DNA of 64,000 nucleotides from Nitrospira sp. (GTDB lineage Bacteria; Nitrospirota; Nitrospiria; Nitrospirales; Nitrospiraceae), in assembly GCA_036984305.1 (NCBI GenBank), contig BQWY01000001.1, positions 2,687,501-2,751,500 on the forward strand. The letters are read 5' to 3'. Position 1 is the first letter of the stretch. Every line of letters starts with the position of its first letter. The translations under genes and the position numbers were made by a program. The notes beneath the pieces are model-generated. The model saw nothing but the letters and a program-made list of their open reading frames with translations. It was not told the origin of the DNA and made no database searches. Below, in pieces: positions 25,709 through 35,842 of this stretch.

Positions 25709-28012
25709 CTAGAACAAGCTCCCCACAGTAAATTCGAACACTCCTTGCCGCTCGGTGGGCCGCGGATCCAAATTGAACCCATAGGCCGCCCGCAGCGGTC
25801 CGAACGGAGAAATCCAGCGCAGTTCAACGCCTGTCGCGCTCCGGAGGTCCAAGCTCAGAGGTTCTCCATCGTCGAAGCCTTTACCGTAGTCGAAAAAGAT
25901 CACGCCGTTCAACTTGGCTTCCGAGGAAATCGGGAAGATAAAGTCGAAGTTGAAGATCAATTCCTTCGCGGCTCCCACTAAGGATCCGCTCGGCGTCACC
26001 GGCCCTGCACGTCCGAAGACGAAACCGCGCATCGTATTGATGCCTCCGACGAAATATCGCTCAGCCAATGGAATGGCTTTTCCGTTATAGGCCCGAACCT
26101 GCCCGTACCGAGCGCGAACCGAAAATCGCGTATCAAACAGGAGAGGGGTGTATTTCAAAACGTCGGCGGTGATCTTGTAGAAATCGTTCGTTCCGCCCAG
26201 CTTAGATGACGCGAAGTCGAACCCGATGCTGGTTCGGAGGCCCGTGCGAGGATCCAGGTAATAGTCCCGCGTATCTCGCGCCAAGAGGGTTCGCATTCCC
26301 GTCGACGATTGTTTCCCCAACTGGAGCAAAATGAACTCCGGCGCATCCGCCGTCGCATTCGAATAGTTCAATTGCTCCGCAAACGGAGTAATACTACCGA
26401 AAATATACTCGGACAACCAGCGCCCGAACGAGACACTGGTACCCGCCTTGTTCTCGAAGTACGTCAGGTAATTCGTCGCGGTGCTGTAAATGTCGAGCTG
26501 CAGTGATGTATACGAATCGTTCAAGTAGGGGTTCCGGAATGTAATCAATCCAAGGTTACGCCGCTGACCCAACTGACCACGGATCCGCCCCAGCCATCCG
26601 TAGCCGCCGAGGTTCCCCTCCGTAATATCGGCCACTGCCACCAACTGATCCAGCGTACTGAACCCGCCGCCGATGCTGAAGACCCCGGTCGACTTTTCCT
26701 TGACTTTGACCTCAAGATCCACCTTGTCGGGCTCAACCTGCTTGGGCAGAATTTCGACCGTCTCGAAGAAGTTGAGATTGTTCAGGCGTTGAAAGCTTCG
26801 TTTCAGTGAAACCGTGTCGATAATATCCGATTCGTCAACCCGCAACTCCCTCCGAATAACGTTATCTCGCGTTTTGTCGTTGCCAGAAATCTTAATCTGC
26901 CTGATCCGGGCGAGCTCGCCTTCTTTGATGTGGAAAATGAGCTTGGCGGTCTTACGCTCGTGATCAGGGATAATATTGGGCGAGACATCGGCGAACGGAT
27001 ACCCCCGTGCGCCATACTTGTCAGTGATCCGGGTGATTTCATCCCGCAGCTTCTGGCGCTGAAAAATCTCGCCCTCTGTAATCTGCATCCCACTGCGCAG
27101 CTCCGCCTCTTCGAAAACGGTATTTCCCCGGAAGCCCAGTTCCTCCACCGTGAATGGCTCACCCTCCCCAATAGCGAAGGTCACCAGGAACCACTTCTTG
27201 TCTTCTGTCAACTCGATGGTGGGCAGGCCAACCTGCACGTTGAGATAGCCCTTGTTCATGTAAACTTCTCGAATTCGCTCGACGTCATTCGGCACTTCTT
27301 CGCGTTTAAGCGTGCCGGAGTCGGAGATCAGAGACGGCAAGGTGAACTTCGTAAACAGAGCGTACCAGGGGGCCCACTCACGCGTCGCCAGCACACCCTT
27401 GAGTTCTTTATGCGAAACGGATTTGGCACCCTCGAACATGACCGACTTAATCCTTGTCCTCGCGCCTTCCTTAATAAAAAAGGTCAATCGCTTGCGATCC
27501 TCGTCGAGCGTTTGAACGATCGGCGTGACCTGGCAGTTATAGTAGCCTTCCTCAGTGTACGCCACGCGGACTTTCTCTGCACTTTCCTTGACTTGCTGCG
27601 GATCGAGAAAGGCCTGGCTTTTAATCGTGATTTTTTCTTTGAGCTTGTCCTCGCTAAGTTCTTCGTTTCCGTCGAAAACAATTTCGGTAATGAAGGGCTT
27701 CTCTGTCAGATGAAAGGTGACGGCCACCCCGTCCGGGGTCGTGTCAACGTCGGTCTGGACGTCTTCGAAAAATCCGGAGTCGTACAGGTGGCGAATCTGA
27801 TCTCGAATCACGGCGGGGCTGTAGGGATCCCCAACCTTGAGCGTCAAACGTCCCTCGATGGCCGACGCGTCGATCCGGCGGTTACCTTCAATGGTAATGC
27901 CGGTCACGTGTTGGACAGGCTCCTGTGCCCCTGCAGTCAGGCTGTATCCGACGACCAACACCCAGAGCAATCCACAGCAGCACGCTCGGAGACTGGCGCT
28001 GAAGGGAGTCAC
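25709..28012 (-). CDS. bamA: Outer membrane assembly factor BamA
   Basis: BamA inserts beta-barrel proteins into the outer membrane. The 767-residue protein has a signal peptide (LLWVLVVGYSLTAGAQ), five POTRA repeats over about residues 35-430 (for example ITGITIEGNRRIDASAIEGR-type openings, IKSVMFEGAKSVSHKELKGV and IRQIKISGNDKTRDNVIRRE) and a C-terminal barrel ending GVFEFTVGSLF with the terminal aromatic signal. RGFVFGRAGPVTPSGSLVGA is the conserved lid-lock loop region. It is the first gene of the minus-strand lipid A run and has a leader of about 200 bases after a strong predicted promoter. Confidence 0.95.
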   Translation of the reverse strand: MTPFSASLRACCCGLLWVLVVGYSLTAGAQEPVQHVTGITIEGNRRIDASAIEGRLTLKVGDPYSPAVIRDQIRHLYDSGFFEDVQTDVDTTPDGVAVTFHLTEKPFITEIVFDGNEELSEDKLKEKITIKSQAFLDPQQVKESAEKVRVAYTEEGYYNCQVTPIVQTLDEDRKRLTFFIKEGARTRIKSVMFEGAKSVSHKELKGVLATREWAPWYALFTKFTLPSLISDSGTLKREEVPNDVERIREVYMNKGYLNVQVGLPTIELTEDKKWFLVTFAIGEGEPFTVEELGFRGNTVFEEAELRSGMQITEGEIFQRQKLRDEITRITDKYGARGYPFADVSPNIIPDHERKTAKLIFHIKEGELARIRQIKISGNDKTRDNVIRRELRVDESDIIDTVSLKRSFQRLNNLNFFETVEILPKQVEPDKVDLEVKVKEKSTGVFSIGGGFSTLDQLVAVADITEGNLGGYGWLGRIRGQLGQRRNLGLITFRNPYLNDSYTSLQLDIYSTATNYLTYFENKAGTSVSFGRWLSEYIFGSITPFAEQLNYSNATADAPEFILLQLGKQSSTGMRTLLARDTRDYYLDPRTGLRTSIGFDFASSKLGGTNDFYKITADVLKYTPLLFDTRFSVRARYGQVRAYNGKAIPLAERYFVGGINTMRGFVFGRAGPVTPSGSLVGAAKELIFNFDFIFPISSEAKLNGVIFFDYGKGFDDGEPLSLDLRSATGVELRWISPFGPLRAAYGFNLDPRPTERQGVFEFTVGSLF

Positions 28013-28218
28013 TCAACCCGGCCCCATGCGATGCCTCCCTCCGTGATCCAGGCCGATACAGTTCTGTATCCTGACATGTGCAGAAAGCGGCCGACGCGGT
28101 TCCAGATCCAGACGAAACCGATGCCGACTCGAACGAATTGTCGTCTCTGGAATCTGTGCGACCTCCGTCGCATGCATAGAGGCGAGGAATCTCGGAAAGC
28201 ATTCGACAAAACGGCCAA

Positions 28219-28247
28219 ATTATAGAGTTCACTCAGCCCAATGTAAA
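28219..28247 (-). promoter_or_regulatory. Predicted sigma70 promoter of the bamA-lpx run
   Basis: On the minus strand, TTTACA (28247-28242) and TATAAT (28224-28219) are separated by exactly 17 bases. This is a near-consensus housekeeping promoter. Transcription would begin near 28211, giving a leader of about 200 bases before the bamA GTG/ATG region. The rest of the divergent bamA-galU interval (28013-28367) holds only this site and the galU promoter. Confidence 0.72.
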
Positions 28248-28295
28248 GCGACGGCCATGGCGATCCGGCACCGCGTGCAACGTCCACGGTCTTCC

Positions 28296-28324
28296 TTGAC
28301 TTCGCCTACCCCATCACATAGACT
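28296..28324 (+). promoter_or_regulatory. Predicted sigma70 promoter of galU-lon run
   Basis: TTGACT (28296-28301) and TAGACT (28319-28324) lie 17 bases apart on the plus strand. The expected transcription start near 28331 leaves about 37 bases before the galU ATG at 28368. The same two hexamers with the same spacing occur before ffh. Together with the bamA promoter this makes a divergent pair with start sites about 120 bases apart. Confidence 0.62.
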
Positions 28325-28367
28325 CGCAGAGTCCGCGCGATCTCTTCCAAACCTCTTTCCAACGACG

Positions 28368-29249
28368 ATGGTCCGCAAAGCTGTCATTCCCGTTGCCGGT
28401 CTCGGGACACGATTCCTGCCCGCCACCAAGGCGTCTCCGAAGGAGATGCTGGCGCTCGTGGACAAGCCGCTGATCCAATACGCGGTGGAAGAGGCCGTGG
28501 CGTCGGGCATCGAGGACATCATCCTGATTACCGGACGAGGCAAGCGCGCAATCGAAGACCATTTTGACCGATCATTCGAACTCGAAGAGAACCTCCGTTC
28601 GAATGGGAAGCTCGACTTGCTCAAAGAGGTGGAACAGATCTCGAAACTCGCTAATTTTTGCTATGTCCGGCAGCCCGAGGCCCGCGGATTAGGTCATGCA
28701 GTCTTGTGCGCCCGGCACCTGATCGGCGACGAGCCGTTCGCCGTCATTCTGGGGGATGAGATCATCGACGGGCGTGTGCCGGGATTGGCGCAACTCGTCA
28801 AAGCCTATGAAGCACGGCGAGGCGCCGTGCTAGGGGTCCAGCAGGTCCCGCGCGACGAGGTTCATCGATATGGCATCATTCAACCGAAACCCGTCGGTAA
28901 GGGAATCTTTCGCGTGCACAGTGTAGTTGAAAAACCGGCGACGGCGGATGCGCCGTCGAACTATGCGATTATCGGACGGTATGTCCTGCCTCCAGAGATT
29001 TTTTCAATTCTCGGGCGAACCAAGCCGGGCAAAAACGGTGAGATTCAACTGACGGACGCCCTTCAGTCCCTGGCCAAAAAATCACCCATGTACGCCGTGG
29101 AGATCGATGGATCACGGCACGACGCCGGCGACAAACTGGGCTTCCTCATCGCGACCGTGGAGTTTGGGCTGGCCAATCCCAAACTTGGACCGACCTTTGG
29201 AGATTACCTGCGCACCCTCATTCCTCTACTCCGCCGGAGACGGTCCTGA
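28368..29249 (+). CDS. galU: UTP-glucose-1-phosphate uridylyltransferase GalU
   Basis: GalU makes UDP-glucose, a donor for surface glycans. The 293-residue protein has KAVIPVAGLGTRFLPATKAS, the G-X-G-T-R nucleotide loop, then PKEMLALVDKPLIQYAVEEA, YVRQPEARGLGHAVLCARHL, FAVILGDEIID and the conserved GEIQLTDAL. The start at 28368 was chosen because the family begins MVRKAVIPVAG; the longest frame adds 37 unsupported residues upstream. No good ribosome site is visible. It is the first gene of a plus-strand run, one base before lon. Confidence 0.94.
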   Translation: MVRKAVIPVAGLGTRFLPATKASPKEMLALVDKPLIQYAVEEAVASGIEDIILITGRGKRAIEDHFDRSFELEENLRSNGKLDLLKEVEQISKLANFCYVRQPEARGLGHAVLCARHLIGDEPFAVILGDEIIDGRVPGLAQLVKAYEARRGAVLGVQQVPRDEVHRYGIIQPKPVGKGIFRVHSVVEKPATADAPSNYAIIGRYVLPPEIFSILGRTKPGKNGEIQLTDALQSLAKKSPMYAVEIDGSRHDAGDKLGFLIATVEFGLANPKLGPTFGDYLRTLIPLLRRRRS

Positions 29250-29250
29250 A

Positions 29251-31812
29251 ATGGGCGGCACCCCGAAACCCAAACACGAGTCGGCCACGAAGGACGAGCC
29301 CCTCGTCGAGACGACCCCGGATCCGGGTCTCGAGTCGGTGTCGCATGCCGACGTCCCGGATCATCTGCCGCTGCTCCCCGTCCGGGACATCGTCGTCTTC
29401 CCCTACATGGTCTTGCCGTTGTTTGTCGGTCGAGACATGTCGATCAAAGCCATCGAGGCGGCCCTTGCGGGCAACCGCATGATTTTCCTCGCCACCCAAA
29501 AAGCCCTCGACGTGGAAAATCCCAGCCAGGACGATATTCACCGGGTCGGGACGGTCGGCGTGATCATGCGGATGCTGAAGCTCCCCGATGAGCGTATCAA
29601 GATTCTGGTGCAGGGCATCGTCAAGGCCAAAATCACTGACTATATCCAGCACGATCCTTACTTCTCCGTCCGCATCGATAAAGTCGTCGAGAAGAAGGTT
29701 ACGACCTCTTCACTCGAATCGGAGGCGCTGATGCGGACGGCCAAGGAGCAGGTCGAGCGCCTCGTCAGCCTGGGGAAGGTCCTTATTCCCGACGTCATGG
29801 TGGTCATTGAGAACCTGGAGGATCCGGGACGACTCGCCGATATGGTGGTGTCGAACCTTGGCCTGAAGGTCGAAACGACTCAGAGCGTATTGGAAATCTT
29901 CGATCCGATCGCCCGGCTGCGCCAGGCCAGTGAGATCCTGGCCAAAGAGATTGAAGTCCTCTCGATGCAGCAAAAAATCCAGGCCCAGGCCAAAGGGGAG
30001 ATGGACAAGACCCAGCGCGAGTATTTCCTACGCGAACAACTGAAGGCGATCCAGAAGGAGCTGGGAGAACTCGATGAACGCTCGGAGGAAATCCAGGAGT
30101 TCCGCAAGCGGGTCAAAGATTCCAAGATGCCGGAGAAGGTACTGAAGGAAGTCGAGAAGCAACTCAAGCGGCTCGAAAAAATGCATCCCGATACCGCCGA
30201 ATCCGCGACGGTCCGCACGTACCTGGAATGGATGGTCGAACTTCCTTGGAGCAAGAAATCGAAGGACAACCTGGATATCAAGGCCGCCGCCAAGGTGCTG
30301 AACGAGGATCACTACGACCTGGAAAAGGTCAAAGAGCGCATCTTGGAATATCTCGCGGTGCGGAAACTCAAAGACAAGATGAAAGGCCCGATCCTCTGCT
30401 TCGCAGGCCCTCCAGGCGTCGGAAAGACGTCGCTTGGGAAATCGATCGCCCGCGCCTTGGGACGCGAATTCGTGCGCATCAGTCTGGGCGGAGTGCGTGA
30501 CGAAGCTGAAATTCGTGGCCACCGCCGGACGTACGTGGGAGCGCTTCCCGGCCGCATCATCCAGGGCATGAAACAGGCTGGCACGAACAACCCCGTCTTT
30601 ATGCTCGACGAAGTGGACAAGGTCGGCATGGATTTTCGCGGGGATCCTTCCGCCGCGCTGCTGGAAGTGCTCGATCCGGAACAGAACCACGCCTTTAGCG
30701 ACCATTATCTCGGCGTGCCGTTCGATCTGACGGATGTCATGTTTATCGCCACGGCCAACCTGATCGATCCTATTTTGCCGGCTTTGCGAGACCGGATGGA
30801 GATCATCGAAATCCCCGGTTACACCGAAGAGGAAAAGCTGGGCATTGGGCAACGCTATATCGTACCGCGACAGCTAACGGAACATGGGATCACCGAAAAA
30901 CATATTCAGTTGGGCGAGGCGGCGCTACGCCAAACGATCTCGCATTACACCCGCGAGGCCGGCGTTCGCAGCCTGGAGCGGGAAGTCGCCAATATCATGC
31001 GGAAGGTGGCCAAGAAAGTTGCGGAAGGCCGCACGCAGTGCCAGACGATCACGCCGGCAAATTTGCATAAGTACCTCGGCGTGCCGAAGTTCGTTCCGGA
31101 TCCGGAACAGGAAAAAGATGAAGTCGGCGTCGCCACAGGACTGGCATGGACCGAAAGCGGTGGAGACGTCCTGTACATCGAAGCCTCGGCCATGAAGGGC
31201 AAAGGCCACCTCACGCTCACCGGACACCTGGGCGATGTCATGAAGGAGTCGGCGCAGGCCGCACTGAGCTATGTTCGGGCTCGGGCCAAGGTGCTCGGGA
31301 TCGCACCCGATCTCTTCGGGAAGACCGACCTTCACATTCACGTACCCGCCGGTGCCATTCCCAAGGACGGACCGTCGGCGGGCATCACGATGGCCACTGC
31401 GATCGCCTCAACTCTGTCAAACATGCCGGCCAGGCGCGACGTCGCGATGACCGGCGAAGTGACGCTGCGCGGGCGCGTGCTTCCCATCGGCGGCTTAAAG
31501 GAAAAAATTCTCGCTGCGAAGCGCGCGCACATGACCACGGTCATCTTGCCGAAGCGCAACAAGAAAGATCTCGACGAAATACCAAAGCACCTGCTGAAGG
31601 GCCTTACGTTCGTCTTTGCGGATACTATGGACGACGTGATTCGTGCCGGTCTTCGACGGATTCCCAGCGGCCTCGCAAAGACCGGCAACGGCACTCACGC
31701 CCGAAAAGGTAAAAGCAGGATCCCCCACCACAAAGCCTCGAAGCCGGCGCCGCGATCGCCGCTCCGCCGCCCAGCGCGTCCAGGTGCGGCGATTCATCCC
31801 CCGCAAGCGTGA
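29251..31812 (+). CDS. lon: ATP-dependent protease Lon
   Basis: Lon degrades misfolded and regulatory proteins in the cytoplasm. The 853-residue protein has an N-terminal substrate domain ([20 protein letters not shown]), an AAA+ module with Walker [21 protein letters not shown] and Walker [11 protein letters not shown], and the C-terminal Ser-Lys protease: [15 protein letters not shown] with the catalytic serine and [15 protein letters not shown] with the lysine. The start was set to the ATG one base after the galU stop. The last 50 residues form a basic, proline-rich tail not found in most Lon proteins. With the proteasome genes 3 kb away, two cytoplasmic proteolysis systems are adjacent. 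Confidence 0.96.
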   Translation: MGGTPKPKHESATKDEPLVETTPDPGLESVSHADVPDHLPLLPVRDIVVFPYMVLPLFVGRDMSIKAIEAALAGNRMIFLATQKALDVENPSQDDIHRVGTVGVIMRMLKLPDERIKILVQGIVKAKITDYIQHDPYFSVRIDKVVEKKVTTSSLESEALMRTAKEQVERLVSLGKVLIPDVMVVIENLEDPGRLADMVVSNLGLKVETTQSVLEIFDPIARLRQASEILAKEIEVLSMQQKIQAQAKGEMDKTQREYFLREQLKAIQKELGELDERSEEIQEFRKRVKDSKMPEKVLKEVEKQLKRLEKMHPDTAESATVRTYLEWMVELPWSKKSKDNLDIKAAAKVLNEDHYDLEKVKERILEYLAVRKLKDKMKGPILCFAGPPGVGKTSLGKSIARALGREFVRISLGGVRDEAEIRGHRRTYVGALPGRIIQGMKQAGTNNPVFMLDEVDKVGMDFRGDPSAALLEVLDPEQNHAFSDHYLGVPFDLTDVMFIATANLIDPILPALRDRMEIIEIPGYTEEEKLGIGQRYIVPRQLTEHGITEKHIQLGEAALRQTISHYTREAGVRSLEREVANIMRKVAKKVAEGRTQCQTITPANLHKYLGVPKFVPDPEQEKDEVGVATGLAWTESGGDVLYIEASAMKGKGHLTLTGHLGDVMKESAQAALSYVRARAKVLGIAPDLFGKTDLHIHVPAGAIPKDGPSAGITMATAIASTLSNMPARRDVAMTGEVTLRGRVLPIGGLKEKILAAKRAHMTTVILPKRNKKDLDEIPKHLLKGLTFVFADTMDDVIRAGLRRIPSGLAKTGNGTHARKGKSRIPHHKASKPAPRSPLRRPARPGAAIHPPQA

Positions 31813-31813
31813 T

Positions 31814-32872
31814 ATGCCGGGCGCTCGTTCTCGACGCTCCTCCGTCCCTCTTGACGAGTTTGCCCTCATCGATCTGATCCGATCCCGTTTCGGCGGTCTG
31901 GCTCCAGAGATTGTAGCTGGTATCGGAGACGACGCCGCGGTGGTACGGGCATCCGGAACGGCTCCGTGGATCTTCACGACGGATCTGCTCGCAGATGGCA
32001 TCCACTTTTCGTTAGCGACCACGAGTCTGGTGGATCTGGGGTACAAAGCAGGCGCCGCCAATCTCAGCGACTTGGCGGCGATGGGGGCGCATCCACGTTA
32101 TCTCTTGGTCGATGTCGCGATCCCTTCCCGCCTCTCTTCACGAGATGTCCTTCGGCTGTATCGTGGGCTCTCGGACGTGTGCCGCCCGCACGACGTCCGT
32201 ATTATCGGTGGCGATACGTCAGGGTCCCGTGAGGGATTGTTCATCGCCATCACCGCCATCGGCCGGGCGGCGGGTGCACGGGCAATCCTGCGACGAGGAG
32301 CCCAACCCGGCGATCGTGTGTTCGTCAGCGGTTTTCTTGGAGATGCCTTGGGAGGCCTGATTCTTACCCAGATGCACCCCAGGCGTGTATTGGGACGGCG
32401 CCTGCCGTTTCGGCATCGAGCATACCTGCTGCGGCGACATCGCCGGCCAGAGTGCCGCGTGGCCCTGGGTACCGAGTTGGGGCGCCTGAGACTCGCCACC
32501 GCAATGATCGATCTGTCGGATGGGTTATCTGCGGATTTACCGCACCTGTGCGAGGCCAGCCGGGTAGGAGCGCAGGTTGATTTGGCCGCTTTGCCCGTCT
32601 CCGCAGCGCTGCGAGGCCTGGCGGCGGCTACGTCCCGTCCATTGATCGACCTGGCGCTGCAAGGAGGCGAGGACTACGAGCTCTTGTTTGCCACGAGGCC
32701 CCACGACAGCGAGGCGGTTCGCGTGCTTGCTCGCCACCTGCACGTGCAGGTGACCGAAATCGGGCGGATCGTTCCTTGGAAGTTGGGTCGACAGGTACGT
32801 GAGCAATCCGGATTCCTCCGACCGCTGCCTATGACGGGCTACCGGCATTTTCGGACCTCGCATCGTCCCTAA
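31814..32872 (+). CDS. thiL: Thiamine-monophosphate kinase ThiL
   Basis: ThiL phosphorylates thiamine monophosphate to the active diphosphate. The 352-residue protein has FALIDLIRSRFG, the metal-binding VAGIGDDAAVV, TTDLLADGIHF, GYKAGAANLSDLAAMGAHPR, VRIIGGDTSGS, IDLSDGLSADL and LQGGEDYELLF, the ordered motifs of the PurM/ThiL ATP-binding fold. The ATG at 31814 lies one base after the lon stop. The rest of the thiamine genes seen here (thiSGE) lie 10 kb away on the other strand behind their own promoter, so kinase and thiazole synthesis are separately transcribed. Confidence 0.94.
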   Translation: MPGARSRRSSVPLDEFALIDLIRSRFGGLAPEIVAGIGDDAAVVRASGTAPWIFTTDLLADGIHFSLATTSLVDLGYKAGAANLSDLAAMGAHPRYLLVDVAIPSRLSSRDVLRLYRGLSDVCRPHDVRIIGGDTSGSREGLFIAITAIGRAAGARAILRRGAQPGDRVFVSGFLGDALGGLILTQMHPRRVLGRRLPFRHRAYLLRRHRRPECRVALGTELGRLRLATAMIDLSDGLSADLPHLCEASRVGAQVDLAALPVSAALRGLAAATSRPLIDLALQGGEDYELLFATRPHDSEAVRVLARHLHVQVTEIGRIVPWKLGRQVREQSGFLRPLPMTGYRHFRTSHRP

Positions 32873-32874
32873 CG

Positions 32875-33363
32875 ATGGCGAATCCCTCCCGCATCCGCAG
32901 CTTGCTCCGACAACTCCTGCACCTGGATGAGGCGCCGGAACGCACCGCCTTAGCATTTGCCATTGGGATCTTCATTACGTTTTCCCCACCCTACGGGCTT
33001 CACACAATCATGGTGCTCGCATGTGCCTGGGCGTTTCGTTTGAATCTTGTGGCCCTCTTCGCGGGGGCCTGTATCAACACGCCATGGACGTTGATTCCTG
33101 TCTTGGGGTTCTCACTATGGTTGGGCTGCGTCCTCACCGGGACCCCCTTCCCTACAAGTCTGGAGTGGTCTGACACAAGCGCGATGGGCATCCTCCATGC
33201 CGTTGCTCCCTATGCCGTCCCCTTCGTGATCGGGAGCACGGTGCTGAGCATGGTCACTGCGCTCGCCGCCTACCCAATCGCCCTCTGGCTGCTCGTTCGC
33301 TTCCGCTCACGACGCAAGCATGCCGATTCCGACCCATTGCCGCGTTCGCGCGACATTGGCTAA
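32875..33363 (+). CDS. DUF2062 membrane protein
   Basis: The 162-residue protein fits the DUF2062 family: after a basic N-terminus it has FAIGIFITFSPPYGLHTIMV, LNLVALFAGACINTPWTLIP (the family's conserved small-residue and asparagine-proline segments) and two further hydrophobic stretches, YAVPFVIGSTVLSMVTALAA and YPIALWLLVRF. Three to four membrane segments are likely. The family's function is unknown; members are often found near glycan or lipid genes. It follows thiL by 2 bases and precedes the HD hydrolase by 24 bases. Confidence 0.85.
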   Translation: MANPSRIRSLLRQLLHLDEAPERTALAFAIGIFITFSPPYGLHTIMVLACAWAFRLNLVALFAGACINTPWTLIPVLGFSLWLGCVLTGTPFPTSLEWSDTSAMGILHAVAPYAVPFVIGSTVLSMVTALAAYPIALWLLVRFRSRRKHADSDPLPRSRDIG

Positions 33364-33387
33364 GATAAAATCAATTACTGTGACGGG

Positions 33388-34833
33388 ATGAAACGACCAA
33401 GCCGGCCCACCACCAACGCGCACGTCTCCCATTCGGCATCTCCCTATGACGGCTGCGCCCTGATCGCCGATCCCATCCACGAGTACATCACGTTTACGGT
33501 GCCTTTCGATACGCCTGACCCATCGGAGCGCACGGAAAAAGACCTGATTGATTCCCCATGGATGCAGCGTCTTCGGTACATCTTTCAGTTGCAAAGCGCC
33601 CGATGGGTCTATCCCTCGGCCGAGCACAGTCGCTTCGTACATTCCCTCGGCACCATGCACGTCGCCGGTCGTTTTGCGAGGCATCTCTACCCGTCTTTGC
33701 TGGAGGCGGCGCCATCGGTGCCGTCAATCAACTATGTTGAAGAGTTGCTCAGAGTCACGGCGCTGGTCCACGACATCGGACACGGACCGTTCTGCCACTT
33801 TTTTGATGACAATTTCCTGACTCAATACGATCTGACGCACGAACGACTTGGTCAACTCATCATTAAAGACCACCTGGGCCCCTTAATCCAGAAGATCCGA
33901 CGGAGCCCGAACGGCGCTTTCGCAAAAGGAGAGACCCTGGACCCAGCACATATCGCGCACTTGATTTTGAAGGAAAAGACCAAGGACAGCTCGCGCATTC
34001 CCGAATGGCTACGGCACCTCCAACCCATCATTGCCGGTAGTTACACGGGGGACAATCTTGATTACGTCCTGCGGGACTCCTACATGTGCGGGGTGGCCGT
34101 CGGTCCCGTGGATTTGGATCGTCTGATCCATTACACGCTTATTTCCAAGCGCGGATTCACGATCCACAAGACCGGGCTTCCTGCGCTGCAAATGTTCCTC
34201 ACCACCCGCATGTATCTCTACTCGAACGTCTATTATCACCGGACGACCCGGGCGATCGACATTCACCTGCGCGACATATTCGGAGAGACGATGCAGTTAT
34301 TGTTTCCGCACAACCCACGCGACCACATGGACCGGTATCTTTCCCTCACGGACTGGTCGCTCTTGGAAGAGGTGCGGCGATGGAGTTCCTCGCGTCATCC
34401 GGGCCGCCGACGTCTCAGCCGTGAGTGGAACAGAATTCTTGGTCGCGATGTCAAGTGGAAGATGGCGTATGCGACAGTCCTCAAGGAGACGGGACAGGAG
34501 CGAGGAATGGACTTTCCCAGTCACGCCAACTTCGAGAAGCGGATCAAGAAAGCGCTGCCTCCATCTCTGCAATCCGTGCCGTTCCGGGTAGACATGGCAC
34601 CACTCGACCCCAGGCCCGACCCGAAAGACTCGAGAGGAACCCCGCTATTCGTGTACGATCCAAGCACAAAAAGCGTATCGCGAGACCCGCTTGAGGAATT
34701 TCTCGACTTGCTCCCGACCCGATTGGTGCAATTCCGCATCTATGCGCTCGATCACGTGCATGACACCGCGCTCTCGTGCGCGGCCGACAACGTCGTGAAT
34801 CGCGCGTCTCCCGCCGTCACCACGAACACCTAG
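33388..34833 (+). CDS. HD-domain phosphohydrolase (SAMHD1/dNTPase-like)
   Basis: The 481-residue protein has the metal-binding HD pattern in the order seen in SAMHD1-like and YdhJ-type hydrolases: HSRFVHSLGTMHVAGRFARH (first histidine), TALVHDIGHGPFCHFFDDNF (HD pair and following histidine) and YTGDNLDYVLRDSYMCGV (last aspartate). Members hydrolyse dNTPs or other nucleotide phosphates. The C-terminal 180 residues are less typical and contain a basic linker and LVQFRIYALDHVHD. It is the last gene of the galU run and converges on the M23 peptidase gene. The actual substrate is not predictable. Confidence 0.82.
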   Translation: MKRPSRPTTNAHVSHSASPYDGCALIADPIHEYITFTVPFDTPDPSERTEKDLIDSPWMQRLRYIFQLQSARWVYPSAEHSRFVHSLGTMHVAGRFARHLYPSLLEAAPSVPSINYVEELLRVTALVHDIGHGPFCHFFDDNFLTQYDLTHERLGQLIIKDHLGPLIQKIRRSPNGAFAKGETLDPAHIAHLILKEKTKDSSRIPEWLRHLQPIIAGSYTGDNLDYVLRDSYMCGVAVGPVDLDRLIHYTLISKRGFTIHKTGLPALQMFLTTRMYLYSNVYYHRTTRAIDIHLRDIFGETMQLLFPHNPRDHMDRYLSLTDWSLLEEVRRWSSSRHPGRRRLSREWNRILGRDVKWKMAYATVLKETGQERGMDFPSHANFEKRIKKALPPSLQSVPFRVDMAPLDPRPDPKDSRGTPLFVYDPSTKSVSRDPLEEFLDLLPTRLVQFRIYALDHVHDTALSCAADNVVNRASPAVTTNT

Positions 34834-34887
34834 CCAGGGTAGGAGGAGTGCGGTCGTGAACGGGAAAGCCGACGCAGGGGAGGGTAC

Positions 34888-35814
34888 CTAGTTGGACGCA
34901 CCCACATGCGGTGCAGCGTGATTGTCCAGAGGGAGACTTACGAGGGAAAAGGGGTTGACCCAGGCGCCTCCGACCCTCGCACCCCAATGCAGATGAGGTC
35001 CCGTCGCACGTCCGGTCGCTCCGACCTTACCAATCACTTGACCGGCTTTCACTTTCTCCCCATCAGTGACGAGAATGTCAGAGAGGTGAAAATAGAGCGA
35101 ATACAGCCCAAGGCCGTGGTCCAAATAGATGCCCTTTCCGGAAAAAATGTGATCCACGGTCAGGCGCACTAAGCCGTCGTTACTCGCCACCACGTCCTGG
35201 CCGGAGGGCGCGGCGATGTCCTCGCCACGATGAGGATTTTTCGGCTTGCCGTTCAGAATTCGCACGCTCCCGAAACGCCCACTGGTTCGGCCTTTGACCG
35301 GCTCGACGAAGTTCGATGCCCACAAACGCAAGGTCGAATCTTCAGCCAAAGCATCCTGCACCTGAGCCTGTTCGTCCTTGTATCGGGCGAGCGCCTTCTC
35401 GTCCAAGTCGACCTTTGCCTTCGGCAATTTCAGCCGCTCCACCGCGAAACGCTCCTTGATCACAACCACGTTATAGGTAAGAGTCTTGTGCTCGTTCTGG
35501 ATCTGCACGTCAACCGTCAATTCGTGGGTACCGGGCTTATCCTGCATGTCGATCCCCAGCAACGCAAGAAACCCTGACGATTGGCCGCCGTCAAACTCGG
35601 GAGAAAAATGAACAGTGCGTCCTAGAAACCGACCCTCGACCGTTGCGGTCCGATCGTCGACGGGCACACGTACGATCAGGACCTGCCCTTGTTTGCCGGA
35701 AAGTTGCCCGTCGGTGCCGTGCAACATCTGCACACCAACGGGGAGCCATTCTACCGGGAAGATACTGGCCAGGATGACAATTGCAGTGAGAACCAGACGT
35801 TCGGCCGCGCTCAT
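34888..35814 (-). CDS. M23-family (LytM) peptidoglycan endopeptidase, exported
   Basis: The 308-residue protein has an N-terminal signal or anchor (LVLTAIVILASIFPVEWLPV), a beta-rich central domain, and a C-terminal LytM domain with intact zinc ligands: NPHRGEDIAAPSGQDVVASN (HxGxD) and GPHLHWGARVGGAWVNP (HLH). Such enzymes cut peptide cross-links in the periplasm. It begins 28 bases after pafA on the same strand, so it is probably transcribed with the proteasome genes, although no functional link is evident. Convergent with the HD gene; no clear terminator hairpin is visible in the 54 bases between them. Confidence 0.87.
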   Translation of the reverse strand: MSAAERLVLTAIVILASIFPVEWLPVGVQMLHGTDGQLSGKQGQVLIVRVPVDDRTATVEGRFLGRTVHFSPEFDGGQSSGFLALLGIDMQDKPGTHELTVDVQIQNEHKTLTYNVVVIKERFAVERLKLPKAKVDLDEKALARYKDEQAQVQDALAEDSTLRLWASNFVEPVKGRTSGRFGSVRILNGKPKNPHRGEDIAAPSGQDVVASNDGLVRLTVDHIFSGKGIYLDHGLGLYSLYFHLSDILVTDGEKVKAGQVIGKVGATGRATGPHLHWGARVGGAWVNPFSLVSLPLDNHAAPHVGASN

Positions 35815-35842
35815 CGGTTGGCTCGGTCCTTATCCGTTCGCA

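Noticed and set aside
26930-28225. Long 431-codon plus-strand open frame opposite bamA
   Set aside because: The minus strand encodes a complete BamA with all POTRA repeats. The antisense frame has no recognisable domain or ribosome site and reflects codon bias.
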